Shown here in pieces: positions 21,856 through 34,949 of a DNA stretch of 64,000 nucleotides (positions are counted from its first letter, which is position 1; every line of letters begins with the position of its first letter). The notes under the pieces were generated by a model. That model ran no database searches and was not told the origin of the DNA. It was given only the letters and a program-made list of their open reading frames with translations. The position numbers were made by a program, and so were the translations under genes. The stretch is taken from contig SCFE01000070.1 in assembly GCA_004352715.1 (NCBI GenBank), positions 176,566 to 240,565 of the forward strand. Reading direction: 5' to 3'. This DNA comes from Hofstenia miamia. Taxonomy: Eukaryota > Xenacoelomorpha > Acoela.

Positions 21856-24149
21856 TGTCAGTAGATGGCGCATTAGCTTTAATAGCAAGCTATTATATAA
21901 TGTTCCATGTCTCTCGGATTGTTAACATTTGAAATCTACTGATTCTGTTTAACTATTGAAATTTGAAAAAAGTTCTAAAATTAATTGAGTAAAATTGCAT
22001 TGATTCCACTGTTGCAATCAGGGAAATTCCATTAAAATATTGGATTTTGTAGCACAGACATGTGAGAAAAAAGGGTATTAATTGAAATCTCTCAAAATCT
22101 GATAGGCTGAAATCTAAAGATTATACAGTAGAACTCCTTTACTGTTAATTGCAGTTGGTTACTATTGAGGATCCAGCTCATTATTGGAAATTAAAAAAAT
22201 CCTTCAGTTAATTTTGTATTTATTGCAAGTATATAGCAAACAATGTGATCAGGGTAACTACAACATAACAAAATATTTGTACAAATTGTTAATGTATAAT
22301 TTATTTGCTACATTTTCTCCTTGAATTACTTTCAACAATGAAGGGATTTTGCTTAGTACATAAAATAATTACATTGTTATAACATCTGAAAAAATAAAAT
22401 TATTACATATTTAATTCTAGTATAGAGGAATTCCAAATGAACTAGGAAATATCACACCATGGAGTTTGATTATGGTAGCATTTTTAATAGAGAAACTTGA
22501 TTACAGAGGAAGAAGAATGTTCATTATAAAGGATATTCAGTCTACTGAATTTACATTTAAGCAGCATGGATTTCACTTTCATTTGATTGAGTAAATTATC
22601 CATTAATATTGACTACAAAGCATGTTATGAGCAAAGATATAGGAAGGCGCTCGCCTTTTTCTCTACCTTGCAATCATAGCAGTACAATTCAGTAATGAGG
22701 TAAATTTTGCATATATTCAAATAACTACAAATTAAGCATTGACCTTTTTACTTTAATTTATATGGTGATTGATAACTAAATCTAAATATTTTACATTCAA
22801 CTTACAGCTACAACTACAAAATGGGGCACTCGAATGAAAAAAATGTATGACCTCATTTATGTTTGCAAGCTTTGTTATTTTTCTCTTAAAAATTCGAAGA
22901 ATGGAAAAATCTAAAGCTTATACCCTTTTAGTTTCAAAGAACAGACTAATATTGGCTTTCAATTCCTCGTTTTTGAGAAAGTTCAAAAAGTTTTGTAGAG
23001 ATCGAAATAAGCAATTTTCTGTCGGCCAAATCAGGCAGTAAGGTGCATGGGATAATCCTGGGGCACCTGTCAGCGGATCATGTAAATGTGTACTGACAAC
23101 GCTTCAGTGACATCACTTTTTAGTTGTCATTTGTTATCTATTAGGTGTTGACTTAAAAAATGTTTTGACTTTTATATTTTTCAATTTTTTTGTTAATAAT
23201 GTTAAAATATATAAAAATTTATTTATTTATTTCAATTTAATATTGTTCGGAAACTTTCTTGCAGACCTAATACATTTGAATTAAAAAATTAATTTCATAC
23301 ATTGAAAATATGTTCCCCTCTTGATCTGCCATTGTTTAATTTCAAGAAATGTTAAATACAGTACAAATTATTGATCATTGTTGTTTCTTAAGTATATCTA
23401 TTTATGGATGTAGTCAATTTTTCTTCATTGATTCGACTATAATTAATTTTTAATTTAGAAGTGATTTGGTTAGCTTTGAGGACAACGACCTGGTATGATT
23501 AAGGTGAGGTGTAGGAAAAATAAAAAGTCTGCTGAATAAGCGGGATGGAAAAGCCTTACTTGAATCATTCAGTAACTATAATATTTGCGTCTATATTAGT
23601 AATTACAAACTAAACATTAATAGGAAAAAAGTCAAATATTCAAGGAACTTCCATAAATTATTGAAAACATTTTTATTATTTTGCTGAAGAATATTTTATT
23701 CAAACATATCTATGCAATTAATCAGTGCGAAGCCATTATTAAATTCATCATCCCTGAAATAACTCAAGTATTACATCGCGTGCAGCCCTGTTAAAAATCA
23801 AAGTAATTAACGCGCAATCAATTCCCATGGTTAGGGTTAGGAAAGGGATCGCCGCTTGAGATTGCCAATTTGCAACCAATTAACGCTAATTCGACTAATT
23901 ACAATAGCATCAATAAATTAATGAAAAATATCGTAAATCTGCTTTTGAGTCTGGCAATAGACAATTGTGGCATATTAGGTGAAAACTCTAATAAAAAGAG
24001 GAAACAATATAAAAGACTAAAAAACTGTTTGTGATTTTATTTTATTTTTTGATTAATGCTCATTTATCAATTAGCCATTTTCCATTTGTACAAACAATAA
24101 TTAGAGTAGTTACAGTATAAATATCTGTCAGAAACTGCATTTGACAAAT
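21856..24149. other. AT-rich intergenic stretch
   Basis: No convincing coding region. A motif TACAGTAGAACTCC at 22125 recalls pogo-type ends but has no partner. The small frame at 22847-23041 shows no domain. Confidence 0.4.
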
Positions 24150-25149
24150 NNNNNNNNNNNNNNNNNNNNNNNNNNNNNNNNNNNNNNNNNNNNNNNNNNN
24201 NNNNNNNNNNNNNNNNNNNNNNNNNNNNNNNNNNNNNNNNNNNNNNNNNNNNNNNNNNNNNNNNNNNNNNNNNNNNNNNNNNNNNNNNNNNNNNNNNNNN
24301 NNNNNNNNNNNNNNNNNNNNNNNNNNNNNNNNNNNNNNNNNNNNNNNNNNNNNNNNNNNNNNNNNNNNNNNNNNNNNNNNNNNNNNNNNNNNNNNNNNNN
24401 NNNNNNNNNNNNNNNNNNNNNNNNNNNNNNNNNNNNNNNNNNNNNNNNNNNNNNNNNNNNNNNNNNNNNNNNNNNNNNNNNNNNNNNNNNNNNNNNNNNN
24501 NNNNNNNNNNNNNNNNNNNNNNNNNNNNNNNNNNNNNNNNNNNNNNNNNNNNNNNNNNNNNNNNNNNNNNNNNNNNNNNNNNNNNNNNNNNNNNNNNNNN
24601 NNNNNNNNNNNNNNNNNNNNNNNNNNNNNNNNNNNNNNNNNNNNNNNNNNNNNNNNNNNNNNNNNNNNNNNNNNNNNNNNNNNNNNNNNNNNNNNNNNNN
24701 NNNNNNNNNNNNNNNNNNNNNNNNNNNNNNNNNNNNNNNNNNNNNNNNNNNNNNNNNNNNNNNNNNNNNNNNNNNNNNNNNNNNNNNNNNNNNNNNNNNN
24801 NNNNNNNNNNNNNNNNNNNNNNNNNNNNNNNNNNNNNNNNNNNNNNNNNNNNNNNNNNNNNNNNNNNNNNNNNNNNNNNNNNNNNNNNNNNNNNNNNNNN
24901 NNNNNNNNNNNNNNNNNNNNNNNNNNNNNNNNNNNNNNNNNNNNNNNNNNNNNNNNNNNNNNNNNNNNNNNNNNNNNNNNNNNNNNNNNNNNNNNNNNNN
25001 NNNNNNNNNNNNNNNNNNNNNNNNNNNNNNNNNNNNNNNNNNNNNNNNNNNNNNNNNNNNNNNNNNNNNNNNNNNNNNNNNNNNNNNNNNNNNNNNNNNN
25101 NNNNNNNNNNNNNNNNNNNNNNNNNNNNNNNNNNNNNNNNNNNNNNNNN
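24150..25149. other. Assembly gap (1000 N)
   Basis: Exactly 1000 unknown bases, probably a fixed-size scaffold gap. Confidence 0.99.
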
Positions 25150-25559
25150 CTAAATGTTTGAGCACATGAGTAGTACTCAGGTTACCCAAATTCAATTATT
25201 GGGATTCTGGAAAACTGGATGCCAGCTATTATCCTATTCATCATTCATTCAACCAGTATCCTGTTTACGAAAATGTGCTCTTAGGTTAAGTTTAGGGATA
25301 GAAGTTTTTCTCCTATTTGGCTTGTCCTACAAATTCTATAACACTTACAACAAATGTCAACAAATAGCTGGATTGCTACCCTTAGGCTAACCTATGGTTT
25401 TGGATCCAAATTCGTAGGGAAATATAACAATTATTATACTCAGGAGATGTCTACAAACACTCTTAAATCTTACATGTTATTAATTAACTTAGTTGATAGT
25501 GGACTGAATTGTTCTTATTTTAAGCAATTAGAGAAATCTAGTTAAAAATTGAATTTTTT

Positions 25560-27190
25560 TCATAGAAGTATTGTAAAAACCAACGCGTTATCTGTGAACA
25601 TTGAAGAAATTTAGTATGATAATAAGCCATATAAGAATAAAAGGATATAGTAAGCATTTTCAACCAAACTTTTGAAAGCTTGGGCAAATTTAATATCAAA
25701 TGATGGAAAATTTTATATCAATCTTTAAAAAACACCTTAATATTTTCTGTCAGGAAAGAAGATCTTACTTAACAAAAATTTTAAGAATTCTTCCTCTAAA
25801 TAAAACAAATCTAAATCTTGGTTAACTGATTTATGCAACAATTTGATTATTGAAAAGAACAACGCTTTTAAGAATTTCTCATTGACGAAATCTTGCAAAA
25901 ATTTCTTAGCTTAAAAAAAAGCAAGCAATTTAGCAAATCGTAAATATTTCAATAAATATATTAAAAATGAATTCAAAAATTTACCAAACCAAAGCTCATT
26001 CATGAAATTGCTAACACTTGAAAGTCTAAATTTACAACCATTGAAGAGATTAAAGACTCGGGTGGGAACTCATTTACAAATGATTTTGATATTACTAATG
26101 TGCTAAACGAAATATTTGTTTACTTGGCAAAATTTAAAGGACCCTATATCAAATATCAATCACCAAACATTAATAAATAAACATCCCAATTCATTTTGAA
26201 GCAATTCATAAACTAAAGCCTAATAAATCTATTGGTAACATCCTTCCTGGATATTAAAAGCAACTGCCTCTATATTTGCTGAACATCTCAATTTCATCTT
26301 CAATGAATCCTTAAAACAACACAACTTTCCAAATTGTTTGAAAATGCATATATTAGTTCAATTGATACAATACACGGATGATACATGCATTTTTAGTGTA
26401 AATACTTCCTTAAATCAAGCAATAAATGATGTAAAACAAAATGGTAAAAAATTGTGTAGATATTTTAACATGCACAAATTAAACACTAACTGAAAAAACT
26501 GAATGTTGCATTCTAAATTCCCAGGGAAAAAGTGTATTACTATCAAATTTTTCACTTACTTTTAACGACGCCTCAATTTCCCGTAAAGAATCTTTCAACT
26601 ATCTAGGCATAACTATTGACTGAAAATTAACATACAAGCTGCAAGTAGAATAAATTTTACAACGCATGGTAATTAGTATAAAAACAATATCACACGTACC
26701 TGAACATTTACCCCCTGCTAATATGATTCAATAATTTCATGATTTAGTCATGAGTCATCTTAATTATTTAAATACACATTTTTCAAATTTCAATTAATCA
26801 TTAGTAAAAAAATTACAATACAATTAAAATGGGCATCAAATTTTTGTCAGAAAAACTCCTCCAAAACTAGAAATTAAATTGTGTCATCCATGCTGTTTCC
26901 AAATCAATTTTTTGTTTCTAATATTTTGATCAAGTTTTTTAAATAATAAATCAATTACCTCCTCATAATTCAATATCATTTCCAAACTTTTGTCAAAAGC
27001 GCAATATAAGAACTAATCACTTTACTAACATTAAATTACTTAAAAAAATCGAGCAACAGTCTTTTATTAATGTTGCAATACGCAATTGGAATTGACTACC
27101 AAATGAAATTAAAATGATTAAAGGTGCTTACAGACAACTATCTTTTGATAAATTGCATTCAGACGAGCATCATTTTGATGCACCGCAAAT
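25560..27190 (+). mobile_element. Degraded non-LTR retrotransposon with RT and C-terminal remnants
   Basis: Plus-strand fragments in conserved LINE order. AIHKLKPNKSIGNILPGY at about 26204-26260 matches the RT entry block. After a frameshift comes LKATASIFAEHLNFIF near 26258-26305. LIQYTDDTCIF at about 26360-26395 carries the RT catalytic YxDD as YTDD. FNYLGITID near 26598-26625 is the thumb-region block, and IRNWN-LPNEIKMIKGAYR at about 27080-27135 is the usual C-terminal end. Numerous stops and frameshifts show it is dead. The 5' part is not identifiable; 25150-25560 may belong to it. No poly-A tail is obvious. Confidence 0.75.
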
Positions 27191-28438
27191 TGTTTAATAG
27201 GAATTGTGTTTTTCAATCACTTTGAAGATTATAATCAGCAACTCAATTGCTGATTCAAAACTAAAATCAAAAACGAATTTGATTGGATTTTTAATTCTAT
27301 AGATGTTATAGATATTAGTATATAATATTCCCCCAAGACCAAGTAGTTAATTGCTGTTAGTTCAAACAAATAAAATTACTTGTTTAAAGTTTCCTTATAG
27401 TTATGCAATTGACCATTATAATTAAATTTCAATTCATGCAGGAATTCTGGTTTATACACACATGTAAAATCTACTGAAAATTCAGCAGTATAACATGTGA
27501 AAAACCGATGTTGCTTCATTGAAAGGAATAACACCTTTTTGTTAAAATAGTTGAGCTTCAAAATCCTTGTATTTTAAGAGTGCAGTTAGGTAAAAAGAAA
27601 ATTGAACACATTTCTTTAAAGAAAAATTCATTTTGGGTAAATCATGGCTTGGATTCAAATTTTACTATAAAGATTATGCAACAACATGCAATTAATTTTC
27701 AAATCCTGAACAGAACAGATTTTGTAGTGTTTTTATTTTTTTAGAAAATATTATTTTTATTTGTTATCTTTCTTCATGGTAATCAGATAACCACTGCAGT
27801 AATTTAAAATATTATATGAATAAAGAACATCCTATCTTAAAGAAAAAGTCGATCTAATTTATGATATAACTCACTACTCCTAAATATGAAAAAATGTTTT
27901 GGAGTTTTTTTATTTGTTTTTTTTATATAACTTAAATGTACAAATGTTTGTTTAACCAGTTGAGAAGATAATGTCCATTTCATTATGAATTGTGAATGAA
28001 GTTTTAGCTTGATAAAGTATTGATATCCCATGCAATCAGGTTTCAAAATATTTTGTTAATATTCTATTGCTAATTGGCAAAGGAAATACTAAGTTTATTC
28101 AGGCTTTGAATGGTAATTTGATGCACATATATTAATTGGAAGACTTCCCGCAGGCTCCTATTTTAGTGATTCAAAGGAAAATGCTTCCAGAAAAAAGCAC
28201 TTTATTTCTAGGTCTATCCTTTTCCCAAGACAGTTAATCATTTTGAAAAAGATTTTTAACAATTCAAATATTACCGCCTTACTATTATTTCAATGCCTGG
28301 TTTTTTTTCATGAGCAGAATTCTATATCAATCACTTCACCTGCGTTAAATATAGAAAAAAGTTTTGAACAATCATTCATTATCAAAATAGATAATAAACA
28401 TTGAAAAATTGCAAGCCTTTAGAAAGCCCATTTAAACG
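27191..28438. other. AT-rich spacer
   Basis: No gene, RNA or element is recognised. Open frames at 27376-27561 and 27837-28046 show no features. Confidence 0.4.
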
Positions 28439-29130
28439 TTCCGTAAGCAAAAATAGATCCAACGGAAAGCATGGCTAGGATAGAAATTCTATAAAAATAA
28501 TTATGCAATATCATGTTCTTTAAATCCTTATAGCAATTTATCCCTGGACTGGTATATTTATTGTATACAGTGTTTATTCTATTGTATGTATTTGTATGTA
28601 TGTTTTGTATATTGTCAATCATTTATCTAATAAACCTGCTCATCTGTAATATAGATGAAATTGTAAATCTCGATTTGGGTATCCATAGGTACAATACAAT
28701 ACGACAAGATTGATATGAAAACACATTTTTCAGCTGTGCCTTAGATTAGGTTTAAACTGATTATTCAAAATCATAGCAAAGCATTACGCCTATAATTGAT
28801 AATAATACAAAAACAAACTGTGCTTGTAAAAAATCGAACATCCTCTGAAAATATTTCAATAAACTGGTTCTAATTGCACTTGATTACTTTAAAAATTATA
28901 TTACAATTAGTTGAAAATACATAGGATATTAATGACAACATTTTTCATATTTTTATTTTAACAGTATAGAAAAAACACATCCACTTGTTGTAGTGAACGA
29001 ATAGATAACTTCTATAAATGCTTAGACTGGTGTTTTTTCAGGGAATCAGGTCTTGCACATTCATAATCACATTTATCGCATGTGAATGGCTTCAACCCAA
29101 AGTGTCTACGCTGATGTCTTTTAAGGTCAC
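28439..29130. repeat. 692-bp exact-looking duplicate, first copy (likely assembly artefact)
   Basis: Bases 28439-29130 recur as 29132-29823, separated by a single N at 29131. Copy 1 ends abruptly inside the last-but-one finger of array 2 (GATGTCTTTTAAGGTCAC). A single N joining two essentially identical ends suggests a false join of overlapping contigs or haplotypes. The minus-strand finger fragment inside copy 1 (about 29012-29130) is therefore not an extra gene. Confidence 0.85.
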
Positions 29131-29131
29131 N

Positions 29132-29823
29132 TTCCGTAAGCAAAAATAGATCCAACGGAAAGCATGGCTAGGATAGAAATTCTATAAAAATAATTATGCA
29201 ATATCATGTTCTTTAAATCCTTATAGCAATTTATCCCTGGACTGGTATATTTATTGTATACAGTGTTTATTCTATTGTATGTATTTGTATGTATGTTTTG
29301 TATATTGTCAATCATTTATCTAATAAACCTGCTCATCTGTAATATAGATGAAATTGTAAATCTCGATTTGGGTATCCATAGGTACAATACAATACGACAA
29401 GATTGATATGAAAACACATTTTTCAGCTGTGCCTTAGATTAGGTTTAAACTGATTATTCAAAATCATAGCAAAGCATTACGCCTATAATTGATAATAATA
29501 CAAAAACAAACTGTGCTTGTAAAAAATCGAACATCCTCTGAAAATATTTCAATAAACTGGTTCTAATTGCACTTGATTACTTTAAAAATTATATTACAAT
29601 TAGTTGAAAATACATAGGATATTAATGACAACATTTTTCATATTTTTATTTTAACAGTATAGAAAAAACACATCCACTTGTTGTAGTGAACGAATAGATA
29701 ACTTCTATAAATGCTTAGACTGGTGTTTTTTCAGGGAATCAGGTCTTGCACATTCATAATCACATTTATCGCATGTGAATGGCTTCAACCCAAAGTGTCT
29801 ACGCTGATGTCTTTTAAGGTCAC
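29132..29823. repeat. 692-bp duplicate, second copy
   Basis: Second copy of 28439-29130, continuous with zinc-finger array 2. It holds the stop, 3' UTR (AATAAA on the minus strand in the TTTTTATTTTAAC stretch near 29645) and the last finger. Confidence 0.85.
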
Positions 29824-31205
29824 CAAGCTGTGCAAATTGATAATCACATTTGTCACACGTAAAAGGCTTTAATCCAGAGTGTCTACGCTGATGTGATTTG
29901 AGAGAACTCCGGTATAAAGACTTATAATCACATTCATTACATTTAAAAGGCATAAAGCCAGAGTGTCTAAACTGATGTGATTTCAGAGAACTAGGGTGTA
30001 AAGTTTCAAAATCACATTTATCACATTTATAAGGCTTTAATCCAGAGTGTATACGTTGATGACTTTTAAGAGAACTAGGGTGTAAAGTTTGAAAATCACA
30101 TTTATCACATTTAAATTGCTTTAATTCAGAGTGTATCCGTTGATGTCTTTTAAGATTTCCAAGTGATGAGCAGGCAAAATCACATCTATCACATTTATGT
30201 GGTTTTAGGCCAGAGTGAACTAACTGATGAACTTTCATTTGACCAGCGGTTGCACATTCATAATCACAGTTATCACATTTATATGGTTTTAAACCAGAGT
30301 GCTTAAATCGATGATGATGATTAAGATTTCCCTTTAGTGAACATGCAAATTCACATTTATCACATTTGAATGGTTTTTCGTTAGAATGGTGGACCTGATG
30401 TGTTCTTAGACCACCACTAGTTGGACATTCAAAATTGCATTGATCGCATTTATATGGCTTTGATCCAGATCCAGAATGTTTAAACTGATGTGCTTTTAGT
30501 GAACTAAGATGTGAACATTCATAATCACATGTATCACATTTAAACGGTTTCAAACCAGAATGTGTAAGCTGATGTGATTTAAGAGAAGGAAGCCGGGAAC
30601 ACTCATATTCGCATTTATCACATTGAAATGGCTTTTTACTAGCGTGATTAAATTGATGCAGTTTGAGTTGATCTCTTCGTGAACATTCATATTCACATTT
30701 ATCACATTTAAACGGCTTTACTCTAGAATGTCTAAGTTGATGAATCTTAAGTCTATGACGTCTTGAACATTCGTAATCACATTTTTCACAGTGAAATGGC
30801 TTTAAATTTGAGTGAATACGTTGATGACTTCGAAGTCTACTTCGTACTGAACATTCATAATCACATTTATTACACTTAAAAGGCATCGTGCCTGAGTGCT
30901 TAAACTGATGACTGTTGAAAGAACTAAACTCTGAGCATGTATAGTCACACTTATCGCATTTGTAAGGCTTTAAACCAGAGTGCCTACGTTTATGTAATTT
31001 AAGAGAATAAAGCCGTGAACATTTATAATCGCACTTATCACATGTAAAGGGCATCAAACCGGAGTGCTTAAATTGATGTTCTTTTAGATTGTACCGGCGT
31101 AGGCATTCATAATCACATTTATCACATTTAAATGGCATCGTGCCAGAGCGTTTAAGCTGATGTGTATTGAAAGAAGGCTTGACAGCTTCAATCTCATCTT
31201 TGCAT
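29705..31205 (-). CDS. Poly-C2H2 zinc-finger exon, array 2 (17 fingers)
   Basis: Probably a nuclear DNA-binding protein. Seventeen tandem fingers of about 28 residues run without a break to SLKKHQSKHL and a stop. Linkers are HSGLKPY/F with variants HSGTMPF and HSNEKPF. Most fingers have Cys where the conserved core Phe normally sits (CDKCDYEC), with an aromatic two residues earlier. One finger has Phe for the core Leu (SSFNSH). The first in-frame ATG is at 31138, but the frame is open to an AG acceptor (31206-31207, GTTTAG/A) and reads CKDEIEAVKPSFNTHQLKR before the first finger, so the protein starts in an earlier exon. The phase fits the KRAB-related exon at 40346-40521, 9.1 kb upstream on the same strand. 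The fingers can be aligned one to one with arrays 1 and 3 in the central region. Confidence 0.9.
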
Positions 31206-31472
31206 CTAAACTAATTGTTATTATAACTATACTACGCAATCTATACAGATTTACACACATTTTTACAAACGCCATTATTCAGCAACTAAAAAAAATAACC
31301 ACTAAAATACCTGTGCTTTTGTAATTTATAACTCTCTGTTTTAGGGTTTCACAATATACATTTTTAACTCAAAACAACTTGACAGATATGACGAACAGCG
31401 CCATTGCTTGTGGGTACCATGTTTATTAGGTGTTTCTTTAATGTATATAATGCTAAGCAAACAGTTGCATTA

Positions 31473-32388
31473 GGTCACAATTAAACTAGTGATATGTTAG
31501 AATGTGATCTGTCACATTTCGAAGAATTTTACGTCTAAGGCCGCGGTTAGACTAGGTGATTGGTTAAGAAATCAATTACAAATTGTTGTTGTGCGGAAAA
31601 CTTACCAAACACATTAGAGTGATTACACCAGCCGATTTGTGACACATGCGTAATGTTTTTGTAAGAAAATGTAGGGGGTTCGACTATGGACCTGCCTTTG
31701 AGTCTATTAATATTTGGTTTAGAATCAAGTATTCATTGTGTCTTTCAAACATTGTTCTTGTGTGAATTAAGGCTGTGCGATTAATTGATTGATAATTGAC
31801 CGAAATATTATTAATTGACGCCGACCAAACATTTTTAACTAACCGAATCAATTATCAATTAGTGTATAGCTAATAAAAGTGCCGAAAACAAGCAAAAAGT
31901 TTAATAACATTTTCTTACATTGCGTAAAAATTTATGAAAAAGCGCAAGGACTTCTCGGAAACTCGGCTCCTGCGGTGCCCAGTGGTCCGACGCCGGAAAT
32001 ATAATTACTACGCGTCGGGAAAGTCTGAATCCAGAAACATTTCATGAACTCATTTTTCTCCGAAGTTGTTTTAAGTAAAATTGACTTTATTATTAAAAAT
32101 ATTTTCTTGTTTTTTGTTCATTATCGATAATTGATAATTGACCAATCTTTCGCACAACGCTTATTGAGGCCTTTTAAATTGCTATGCAAATCACTTTTAG
32201 TAATGTCATAGGGTAATCACAAATAAAGAGTGGATAGACCACGCGCTCTGCACATCAATCACAAATGAAATCGAACACGAACAATTTCTTCGTGATCATC
32301 ACATCGCTAATTTTCTTGGTTGGTTAGACATGCAATACTTTCAAAAGTGACAGATCACTTTTAATCAATCACTAGTCTAATCCTAGTC
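31473..32388. mobile_element. PIF/Harbinger-like MITE with nested insertions, block B
   Basis: Flanked by TTA (31470-31472 and 32389-32391). Left terminus GGTCACAATTAAACTAG and right terminus CTAGTCTAATCCTAGTC are inverted relatives of the palindromic element at 39424-39648. Blocks A and C lack this insertion (A reads straight through near 1840-1855). A second start of the same family (TAAGGCCGCGGTTAGACTAG) is visible near 31538. Confidence 0.6.
31772..32165. mobile_element. Candidate hAT-like non-autonomous element nested in the MITE
   Basis: The left GGCTGTGCGATTAATTGAT and the right reverse complement GCGTTGTGCGAAAGATTGG share the GTGCGA core and the inner TTGATAATTGACC block as inverted repeats. 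The interior includes a GC-richer patch (about 31950-32020). No clean target duplication is seen, so the boundaries are approximate. Confidence 0.4.
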
Positions 32389-32391
32389 TTA

Positions 32392-34340
32392 ATTTAAGTT
32401 TGTACATCTAATTTCTATTCTACATTGCATTACAAGCATCAATTGAAAGCACCACTGGCCTGTGTAACCGCTTCAGTATGCTTCTATGTTCGTATGCTGC
32501 TTGAAGCTAGACCCATCATCACCAGGGTGATAAGTAGACGTACATTGCATGTTTGGCTAATTAAAAATATATGAAGAATATATCAGGTTGTAGAAAAATT
32601 TTTAAATATTCAGAAACAAATTTTAAAATAAGTCAATTATTTTTAATGTATTCTAATACAATATGCTTTGTTGGTGCAAACCAGTGCATTTAGCATCGAT
32701 TAGAACTCTTTGAAAAATGAAACAAAATGTTGATAAAACAATCGTAGCAAGATGGTCAGCTTAGCCTGCAAAATAATTTTTTAATGAAATTAACAAATTA
32801 TTTGATTCTTCGGAATTAAATTTGAAAAAAAATATTTTTGAAATAAAACGTCGACGGTATCAATAATAGCAGCATTGGATTATTCGTTCACAGATTGCCA
32901 ATATAATATGTAAATATCTACAGTACCATTGTTGAAATTGAGCAATCTAAAAAAGTTAAAAATTACAGTTTAAACTGAAAGACTCAAGTCATAATAATGC
33001 GGAAAATTTTTAATAACATTGCATGTATAACAGTCCAATGAATGTTGTTGCACACATTAACGTAGCAGAATACTACCCCATGCAATTGGTTGGCGAAAAA
33101 TATATAAACTTTATTCTTCAAGATTCAATATTCTTAAAAATGTAAGACTTTCCATTTCTTAAATTCAAACTAGGATTTCTGGACCAGAATTTTATTAGTC
33201 ATATCCTCATGAAATTTTCTCATTTATGGTTGCAGTCTCATATAAGTCCTATTCCCATTCAAAAAAATCAGTCGCAGGATCTCTTCCCATGAAACGGGTA
33301 TCATTAAATTCCATTGCACAGAAGGATCCATCATAAGCCTAATTCAAGCATATAATATAATTAGTGTGAATAAGAAAATTAAAATTTTAGTAAAAGGATT
33401 AATACATTATTTGACTTAAGTAGTTTGAAAAGTGTTTATAAAAGTAATTTGTTGGCAGGATTTGCATTTACAAAATTTGAATTTAGTAAATTGCCAAGTA
33501 TCCGCACTTGAACAAAATGTTTTAGGAACATTTTAAATGACTTATTTAAGTTATTTAAATTAGCACCTATTTGTTTTGATTTAAAGAATTGTTCAGAAAA
33601 ATTACGGGTTTCAGAAATGACATAATCCAATATGTAAAAAACTAATTTATCAATATACAGATCATACCTGTCTTATAAGTACTGATATAAAGGCCTTTAA
33701 TGAAACTAAAACCCTTTAAAGTGACATTGAAAATTTAACAATTTGAATTTTGATTTAATATTTTTGTTAGTTTACTATACTTTCCGCTATTCTTCTATAA
33801 TTTGTAACTACAGACCAATGAGCATATCATCGAAAATATCACACATCTTAAAAAAATATTTATGAGAAATTATAACCTTAAATATACAGTGATATTTATA
33901 AATTTGGTTTCACCAAAAGGAGACCATCATCCAATCCAATTGATAAAGTACTGTCGTGAAATCTACGACAACAATGGAGATAATATACCCCCTTCAGACA
34001 CAATGAGTTCAATTTTCAGTGTTGGGAAAAACCCATTTAAATTTAAAAAAATCAAAAAAATCGAATTTTTTTAATTAAATCTAATTTTATGATTTAAATC
34101 AGATTTTTGATCTAAATTTCAATTTTAGCCAGACAATCTTCCAAGGTAGTAAATATTAAAAATCCTTTTGATACTACTATTTTTTAAATTTTAAATACAA
34201 TCATTTAATCAACTTTAAATAAACTGAAATTCAGATCTTGCCAATTCATTCCATTTAAATCAATGATTTAAATCGAGTGATTTAAATTGACCAACACTGC
34301 CAATTTTAAACATGTAGAAACTAGATTTTTATTGAGATAT
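32392..34340. other. Intronic/intergenic spacer of block B
   Basis: Aligns in parts with 1845-3300 of block A. No gene is supported; the open frames at 33436-33630 and 33862-34074 lack recognisable features. About 34020-34300 is rich in AAATTTAAA-type sequence. Confidence 0.45.
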
Positions 34341-34840
34341 GAATTTATATTCAATCAAAAGAAACTACAAATTATCAAGGTTGTTAAGAGTGACATGTTT
34401 ACAAATGTACTAAATTCTCTTCCATAAATACAATGAAGGATATCGAGGTTTACATTAGTAATAACCTTTCATGAAATGAACATATTTCAAATGAAGAAAA
34501 ACATGCATTAAAAAAGTTCTAAAAATGAAGTGCCAATCTTAAGAAGCACAAAGAGACATTTGTATATATCAGTAAATCGCTCTACATTACTATATGATCC
34601 CTCTGCATGGTATTGCAACCTATCAAATACATATAAATTAGAGCAAGAAAAACATAGTATAAAATCGACTCAAACTACATATCTCGATAAAAATTCTGTC
34701 AAGAACTCTTGAATTGCAATTGATAGACATCTATATCTACTAATTGAAATTATAAGATGGAATTCGAGACGATTCTTTAAGATTAATAAAATTAATATAT
34801 CTAAAACAAAGCCAATTTGTACTTCACAGTAATTGAGATT
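34340..34840 (+). mobile_element. Degraded non-LTR retrotransposon fragment, block B
   Basis: Counterpart of 3690-4870. Plus-strand reading KDIEVYISNNLS-NEHISNE near 34435-34500 matches LINE KDLGVxIxxxLxWxxHI, and LLYDPSAWYCNLSNTYKLEQ near 34578-34640 matches the C-terminal LLYGSxxW...KLE block. Dead remnant. The upstream part seen in block A is missing here. Confidence 0.6.
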
Positions 34841-34949
34841 TGAGAAAATCAGAAGGGTATGACCGAAGACACATCTCAAAGGGTCCGGTTTTGACCGGTG
34901 TAGAGAAATTAAGGGCGGCCGGATCCGGTCTGGTGGTCATTACCGACCC
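34840..34949 (+). mobile_element. Right-end fragment of hAT-like element, block B
   Basis: Counterpart of 4880-4996 (GGGTCCGGTTTTGACCGG ... GGTGGTCATTACCGACC) but shortened before the terminal ATCTCTG. Confidence 0.45.

Noticed and set aside
22120-22200. pogo-like terminal repeat TACAGTAGAACTCC
   Set aside because: No inverted partner or target duplication could be found nearby.
28419-29315. Two identical 62-67-codon frames (MIDNIQNIHTN...)
   Set aside because: They are copies created by the duplicated 692-bp segment and lie in the 3' flank of array 2 with no homologous frame at array 1 or 3.
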